A stretch of DNA of 9,065 nucleotides from Mycoplasmatota bacterium (lineage in GTDB: Bacteria; Bacillota_I; Bacilli_A; Izemoplasmatales; Izemoplasmataceae): contig DAOWHG010000031.1 in the NCBI GenBank assembly GCA_030641535.1, positions 1 to 9,065 on the forward strand, written 5' to 3'. Position numbers and translations under genes: made by a program. Position 1 is the stretch's first letter. Each line of letters starts with the position of its first letter. Below, piece by piece: positions 5,466-9,065 of the stretch. The notes under the pieces were generated by a model. That model searched no databases, was not told where the DNA came from, and worked only from the letters and a program-made list of their open reading frames with translations.

Positions 5466-6341
5466 ATGAGCGATATAAAAAACAAAAGTTCTCTGTCTGA
5501 AGAAGAATTTTTAAGAGATTATGACATAAGCAAATTTGAAAGACCATCTGTTACTGTTGACATCCTAATATTTACTATTCTTAATGAAGTATCTGATAAT
5601 TATAGAAAATTGCCTTCAAAAGATTTAAAGGTGTTATTGATAAAAAGAAATGAACATCCTTATTTAAATAAATGGGCTTTACCTGGTGGGTTTGTTAGGA
5701 TCGATGAAGATTTACAAACTTCCGTATATAGAGAATTGAAAGAAGAAACAAACGTTGAGAATGTATATCTTGAACAGCTATACACTTATGGTGATATAAA
5801 TAGAGATCCGAGAGGTAGAATTATTTCTACAGCCTATATGTCATTGATGAATTCAGAAGATGTATTATTGATTCCTGGGACAGACGCAAATGAAGCAAAG
5901 TGGTTTTCTGTGAGTTCTATTGAAGTAAGTACTGAGGATGGTGATTTTGTAGAATTGATTTTCAAGCACGAAGATATTCTATTGAAAGCCAAGTTAAGAA
6001 GAACAAGAAAGCTTGTTGGAACTCAATATGTTAATGGTTTAGAAATTTTCGAAAAGGATGATTTAGCATTTGATCACTCAAAGATAATTCAGTATGGACT
6101 TGAACGATTAAGAAATAAAGCTGAATTCACAGGGATTGTGTTCAATCTTATGAGTGAGTTATTCACATTATCTGAATTGCAAATATCATATGAAATTATA
6201 CTTGATAAGAAATTATTAAAAGCTAATTTCAGAAGAAAAGTAGCTAAAATGGTCGAAGAAACGGATGAATTTACAGGTAAACATATTGGGCATAGACCTG
6301 CAAAATTGTATAGATATAAATCTAATTGGAATTTGGAATAA
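5466..6341 (+). CDS. NrtR-type transcriptional regulator (Nudix domain plus winged helix)
   Basis: 291 residues from the ATG at 5466-5468, which has GGAGG (5456-5460) at a 5-nt spacing; an ATG at 5454 overlaps that site and is rejected. The N-terminal half is a Nudix fold with KWALPGGF and a Nudix box at about 75-97 (G75, E81, R89-E90, E93-E94). The catalytic acids are kept, but the usual Gly near the end is Asn96, so hydrolase activity may be reduced. The C-terminal part (about 222-288) is a winged-helix segment ending in HRPAKLYRY, a hallmark of the NrtR family. Known NrtR proteins sense ADP-ribose or related nucleotides and control NAD metabolism; AraR-like relatives sense sugars. Here the neighbours are MDR oxidoreductases and no NAD gene is present, so the ligand and targets are open. 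It probably controls the divergent MDR gene. Confidence 0.87.
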   Translation: MSDIKNKSSLSEEEFLRDYDISKFERPSVTVDILIFTILNEVSDNYRKLPSKDLKVLLIKRNEHPYLNKWALPGGFVRIDEDLQTSVYRELKEETNVENVYLEQLYTYGDINRDPRGRIISTAYMSLMNSEDVLLIPGTDANEAKWFSVSSIEVSTEDGDFVELIFKHEDILLKAKLRRTRKLVGTQYVNGLEIFEKDDLAFDHSKIIQYGLERLRNKAEFTGIVFNLMSELFTLSELQISYEIILDKKLLKANFRRKVAKMVEETDEFTGKHIGHRPAKLYRYKSNWNLE

Positions 6342-6396
6342 ACAATCGTTAAGCAGGACACATTATTGTAATATAGACTGTATCTCATATTTCAAA

Positions 6397-6413
6397 CATT
6401 TTATCCTAAAATG
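6397..6413 (+). other. Small inverted repeat downstream of the regulator gene
   Basis: A perfect 7-bp inverted repeat, CATTTTA/TAAAATG, with a 3-nt loop lies 56 nt past the regulator stop. There is no T-tail, so it is at best a poor terminator or RNA 3'-end stabiliser. It lies just before repeat copy 3. Confidence 0.3.
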
Positions 6414-6424
6414 AACTACAAAGA

Positions 6425-6495
6425 ACCGTACCCGAAGTAATTGTAACTAATGATATGCATATTATAACAAAGCCATTTAAATGTTTTGTTGTTAT
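6425..6495 (+). repeat. Dispersed intergenic repeat, copy 3 (diverged)
   Basis: The core 6446-6473 matches copy 2 at 27 of 28 bases, and the left edge shares AACCGTA. The first hairpin is largely lost. The second is rebuilt with different bases: AACAAA pairs with TTTGTT around the palindrome CATTTAAATG, so pairing has been kept while sequence changed. TTGTAA (6441-6446) and TATAAC (6463-6468), spaced 16 nt, could be the promoter of the dipeptidase gene that starts at 6521. Confidence 0.7.
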
Positions 6496-6520
6496 TCAAT
6501 TCTTAAACTAGGAGGAAATT

Positions 6521-7465
6521 ATGTTATTTGATGCACATGGTGATATTCTTACTGATATCTACTTAGAACTAAAAAAGGGGAATGAAAATCCATTCCAAAC
6601 TAGACACCTTGAATTGTATAAAAAGGGTGGAATAACTCATAGTATTTTTGTTAATTTTACTCAACCAAATGAAGAAGATTCAAAACATTTTGATGAAATA
6701 TTCAAAACAGCATTACCGTATATATTGAAAAATGACGATATTTTTCATATATGCTTAAACAGCTCTGATATGATTAAATCTGCTAGTGATGGAAAAATTG
6801 GTATTATTTTAGGAATAGAAGGTATTAAATTTCTGAAAGATATCAATCAACTTCGTGAGTTATATGATTTAGGATTTAGACATGCTTCCTTAACTTGGAA
6901 TGAAGAGAACAAATATGCAAGTGGTTTAGACAATCCAAATACAAGAGGACTAACAAATCTTGGTATCGAGTTGTTAAACGAGATGCAGAAAATGGAAATG
7001 ATTGTTGATTTAGCTCATTCAAATATTAAGACTTTCTTTGAGATTCTTGAAAATACTTTTGGACCAGTTATCATTTCACATGGTAATGTTCACAAGGTTT
7101 GTAATCACAAAAGAAACTATACCGATATACAACTTCTCGCAATTAAGGAACGAAATGGTGTTATAGGGATATGTGGTATCCCTAAATTCTTATCAGATAA
7201 TGAATCTGATCAAACGGTGCAACAGATGGTTAAACACATTGATTATGCAGTAAATCTAATCGGTATTGATCATGTTGGATTAGGATTCGACTTCTGTTAC
7301 TATCTAAATGATGAAACAACTGACAACCATGTTGAAGGATTAAAAACTATTGCTGATGTTAACAATATATTTATAGAACTAAAGAAACTTGGATATAGTG
7401 AAGAAGAAATTCATAAAATTAAATTTGGGAACTTTAATAGAGTTATCAAAGAAATCTTGGGATAG
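6521..7465 (+). CDS. Membrane-dipeptidase-like metallopeptidase (peptidase family M19)
   Basis: 314 residues with an excellent Shine-Dalgarno site (AGGAGG at 6510-6515, 5 nt before the ATG). Binuclear zinc ligands of the M19/renal-dipeptidase family can be placed: H6 and D8 in DAHGD, bridging E100 in GIEG, H166 in VDLAH and H187 in ISHGN. The conserved block HIDYAVNLIGIDHVGLGFDF (239-258) carries the substrate-site Asp (D257), and LTWNEENKYASG (124-135) is the usual loop. Family members hydrolyse dipeptides, including some with D-residues. There is no signal peptide, so the enzyme is cytoplasmic. The usual SHS is SHG here. Length is slightly below the typical ~310-400, but all ligands are present. 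It appears to be a single-gene unit, possibly started within repeat copy 3. Confidence 0.92.
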   Translation: MLFDAHGDILTDIYLELKKGNENPFQTRHLELYKKGGITHSIFVNFTQPNEEDSKHFDEIFKTALPYILKNDDIFHICLNSSDMIKSASDGKIGIILGIEGIKFLKDINQLRELYDLGFRHASLTWNEENKYASGLDNPNTRGLTNLGIELLNEMQKMEMIVDLAHSNIKTFFEILENTFGPVIISHGNVHKVCNHKRNYTDIQLLAIKERNGVIGICGIPKFLSDNESDQTVQQMVKHIDYAVNLIGIDHVGLGFDFCYYLNDETTDNHVEGLKTIADVNNIFIELKKLGYSEEEIHKIKFGNFNRVIKEILG

Positions 7466-7495
7466 AATCTTTCATACTTTCAAAAGTGAAGATTC
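7465..7495 (+). terminator. Hairpin at the dipeptidase stop codon, no T-tail
   Basis: GAATCTT (7465-7471) pairs with AAGATTC (7489-7495), and ACTTT/AAAGT pairs inside. It starts at the last base of the stop codon. Without a T-run it is probably a processing or stability hairpin rather than the main terminator. Confidence 0.35.
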
Positions 7496-7567
7496 GATAA
7501 TTCAAAGAATAATTTCCATAAAGAACAATTCAACACAGAATATAATTTAGTGGCTTAAATATAAGAT

Positions 7568-7595
7568 AAAACGACATTTTTCAAAGTCGTTTTTT
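7568..7595 (+). terminator. Intrinsic terminator of the dipeptidase unit
   Basis: AAAACGAC (7568-7575) pairs with GTCGTTTT (7586-7593), with partial TTT/AAA pairing inside the loop. The T-run is 7590-7595. It lies about 100 nt past the dipeptidase stop and just before the ABC-F promoter, so it separates the two units. Confidence 0.85.
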
Positions 7596-7635
7596 ATATT
7601 TTATGTATATGAAAGCACATTCAAGAGGTAATTTG

Positions 7636-7664
7636 TTGACAAAGAGAACAAATTATTGTAATAT
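7636..7664 (+). promoter_or_regulatory. Promoter of the ABC-F gene
   Basis: A perfect TTGACA (7636-7641) is followed after 17 nt by TAATAT (7659-7664), which matches the -10 consensus at four of six bases. The predicted start near 7671 gives a leader of about 75 nt. Confidence 0.7.
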
Positions 7665-7680
7665 TACCAAGGCAAAAAAT

Positions 7681-7717
7681 ATGATTTGGAAGACATAAGA
7701 TTTATGTCTTTTAATTT
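7681..7717 (+). promoter_or_regulatory. Possible attenuator in the ABC-F leader
   Basis: A perfect 9-bp stem, AAGACATAA (7690-7698) with TTATGTCTT (7702-7710), has a 3-nt loop and is followed by TTAATTTT, giving a weak terminator shape. A five-codon frame ATG-ATT-TGG-AAG-ACA-TAA (7681-7698, M-I-W-K-T) ends inside the left arm, so a ribosome translating it would prevent hairpin formation. Ribosome-controlled attenuation is known for several antibiotic-resistance ABC-F genes. Against this, the tiny frame lies about 10 nt from the predicted transcript start and has only AAGG in front. Confidence 0.4.
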
Positions 7718-7746
7718 TGAAGTTTTTAGTAAAAGGAGTGTTCAAT

Positions 7747-9065
7747 ATGATAACAGTATCTAACTTAGATTTAATCTTCTCAGATAAGAAGTTATTTGAA
7801 GATGTAAATATCAAGTTTTTACCAGGAAATTGCTATGGAGTAATCGGTGCAAACGGCGCAGGTAAATCTACTTTCTTAAAGGTGCTATCAGGAGAAAAAG
7901 AATCAACTGCTGGTAACGTCATCATTGAGAAAAATAAAAGAATGGCAGTTTTAAAACAAAATCATAATGAATACAATGATTTTACTATAGTTGAAACTGT
8001 AATTATGGGGCATCAAAGATTATTTGAAATTATGAAAGCAAAAGAAATACTATATGCTAAAGATCCACTTTCTGATGAAGATGGATACGAATTAGCTAAT
8101 TTAGAAGTTGAGTTCGCTGATTTAGATGGTTGGGATGCAGAATATTCCGCAGAGAAGTTACTTAGCGGATTAAATGTACCAAAAGAGAATTTCTATTTAA
8201 AAATGAGCGAGGTTTTACCTAAAAATAAAGTGAAAGTTTTAATAGCTCAAGCAATATTTGGTAATCCTGATATCTTATTATTAGATGAGCCAACTAACCA
8301 CCTTGATTTTGAAGCTATCACTTGGCTTGAAAACTTCCTGCTAGATTATGAAAATACAGTAATCACAGTATCACATGATAGACATTTCCTTAATAAAGTA
8401 TGTACACACATGGTAGATATTGATTACCATCAAGCAAAACTATATCCTGGAAACTATGATTTCTGGATAGAATCATCACAACTAATGCAAAAATTAGTTG
8501 CGAATAAAAATAAGAAAAAAGAAGAAAAGATGAAGGAATTAAAAGCATTTATTGCTAGATTTAGTGCGAATGCATCTAAATCTTCACAAGCAACATCAAG
8601 AAAAAAATCTTTAGAAAAAATTAATTTAGAAGCAATTATTCCAAGTAGTCGTAAATATCCATTTATTGGATTTGATATTGATAAACAACTAGGTAAAGAT
8701 GTAGTTGAAGTTGATAATTTATCAGCATCACTAGATGGTAAGAAATTATTTGAAAATGTATCTTTTGTAATGAGCAGAGGAGACAAAGTAGGATTGCTTG
8801 GTAAAAACGATTTAGCAAAAACAACGCTGCTTAAAATATTATCAGGTGAACTAGAACCTGATAGTGGAACAATTAAATGGGGACAAACTGTAACAAAAGC
8901 TCATTTACCTGCTGATAACGATCCATACTTTGATGAAAATAATCATAACCTAATTGAATGGTTACAACAATACTCAAAAGATCCTGCAGAATCATATTTA
9001 AGAGGATTCCTTGGTAGAATGCTATTTAGTGGTGAACAACCACTAAAAAAAGTAAAATATTTATC
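7747..9065 (+). CDS. ABC-F ATPase of the YbiT/YkpA type, 3' end outside window
   Basis: The frame is open from the ATG at 7747 (GGAG at 7735-7738) to the window edge, about 439 of an expected ~530 residues. The first ATPase domain has Walker A GANGAGKST (34-42), a Q-loop at Q71, signature region MSEVLPKN (153-160), Walker B with LLLDEPTNHLD (177-187) and H-loop VSHD (208-211). The linker (about 236-310) carries RFSANASKSSQATSR, the hallmark of the YbiT branch. The second domain begins at about 320 with Walker A GKNDLAKTT (352-360), where the usual Gly is Ala. The first signature lacks the normal LSGGE, a variation I recall as common in this branch. ABC-F proteins act on ribosomes at the tRNA exit site, and there are no membrane segments. 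A housekeeping translation factor is more likely than drug resistance, but this is inference. Confidence 0.93.
   Translation, partial: MITVSNLDLIFSDKKLFEDVNIKFLPGNCYGVIGANGAGKSTFLKVLSGEKESTAGNVIIEKNKRMAVLKQNHNEYNDFTIVETVIMGHQRLFEIMKAKEILYAKDPLSDEDGYELANLEVEFADLDGWDAEYSAEKLLSGLNVPKENFYLKMSEVLPKNKVKVLIAQAIFGNPDILLLDEPTNHLDFEAITWLENFLLDYENTVITVSHDRHFLNKVCTHMVDIDYHQAKLYPGNYDFWIESSQLMQKLVANKNKKKEEKMKELKAFIARFSANASKSSQATSRKKSLEKINLEAIIPSSRKYPFIGFDIDKQLGKDVVEVDNLSASLDGKKLFENVSFVMSRGDKVGLLGKNDLAKTTLLKILSGELEPDSGTIKWGQTVTKAHLPADNDPYFDENNHNLIEWLQQYSKDPAESYLRGFLGRMLFSGEQPLKKVKYL

Noticed and set aside
6089..6388. Minus-strand open frame of 99 codons across the regulator's 3' end
   Set aside because: It overlaps the winged-helix domain with clear family motifs on the other strand, has no ribosome site and matches no known family.
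7541..7546. A TATAAT box downstream of the dipeptidase gene
   Set aside because: No -35 at a suitable distance, and it lies upstream of a terminator with nothing to transcribe in between.
8454..8786. Minus-strand open frame of 110 codons inside the ABC-F gene
   Set aside because: The plus strand codes continuously for the conserved ABC-F linker and second Walker A here, and the minus frame is low-complexity shadow sequence.
7747..9065. A frameshift or pseudogene in the ABC-F gene because of its unusual signature and second Walker A
   Set aside because: Translation by hand is open throughout with all other motifs in order. The deviations fall at positions that vary in the YbiT/YkpA branch.

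Overview
This is an AT-rich window (roughly 30% GC by eye). The Shine-Dalgarno sites, sigma-A-type promoters, T-tailed intrinsic terminators and protein families point to a low-GC Gram-positive-type bacterium, either Bacillota or the Acholeplasma/Izemoplasma side of Mycoplasmatota. No marker gene allows a firmer placement. All 21 tryptophans counted in the called genes are TGG, and every visible stop is TAA or TAG, so the Mycoplasma/Spiroplasma code (UGA = Trp) is unlikely.

Layout. (a) 1-624 (+): 3' end of a TPR-type helical-repeat protein, cut by the window edge. (b) 625-1027: non-coding, with copy 1 of a dispersed repeat and a two-way terminator. (c) 2257-1028 (-): a two-gene membrane-protein operon, DUF2752 then DUF975, separated by 3 nt. 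(d) 2261-2759: non-coding, with a terminator-like leader hairpin, repeat copy 2, and a compact + strand unit (promoter, three abutting hairpins, U10 terminator) with no gene to serve. (e) 4173-2760 (-): DUF6326 membrane protein plus a zinc-free MDR oxidoreductase, behind a strong promoter with several TTAGTA/TACTAA half-sites. (f) 5312-4353 (-): a second, paralogous MDR oxidoreductase, divergent from (g) 5466-6341 (+): an NrtR-type regulator (Nudix domain plus winged helix). (h) 6342-6520: repeat copy 3, then 6521-7465 (+): an M19 membrane-dipeptidase-like metallopeptidase. (i) 7747 to the end (+): a YbiT/YkpA-type ABC-F ATPase, open at the right edge, behind a leader with a terminator-like hairpin.

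How the parts may work together. The most coherent group is two paralogous quinone-oxidoreductase-like MDR enzymes, the DUF6326 membrane protein and the NrtR-like regulator. Related TTAGTA/TTACT half-sites lie in all three promoters, so a small regulon controlled by the Nudix regulator is a testable inference. The dipeptidase and ABC-F look like separate housekeeping units. The least explained sequence is non-coding: the three-copy intergenic repeat, the orphan structured RNA at about 2655-2743, and the ABC-F and DUF2752 leaders. No CRISPR array, tRNA, rRNA, IS element or phage gene was seen. All coordinates and pairings were read by hand without folding or database searches.
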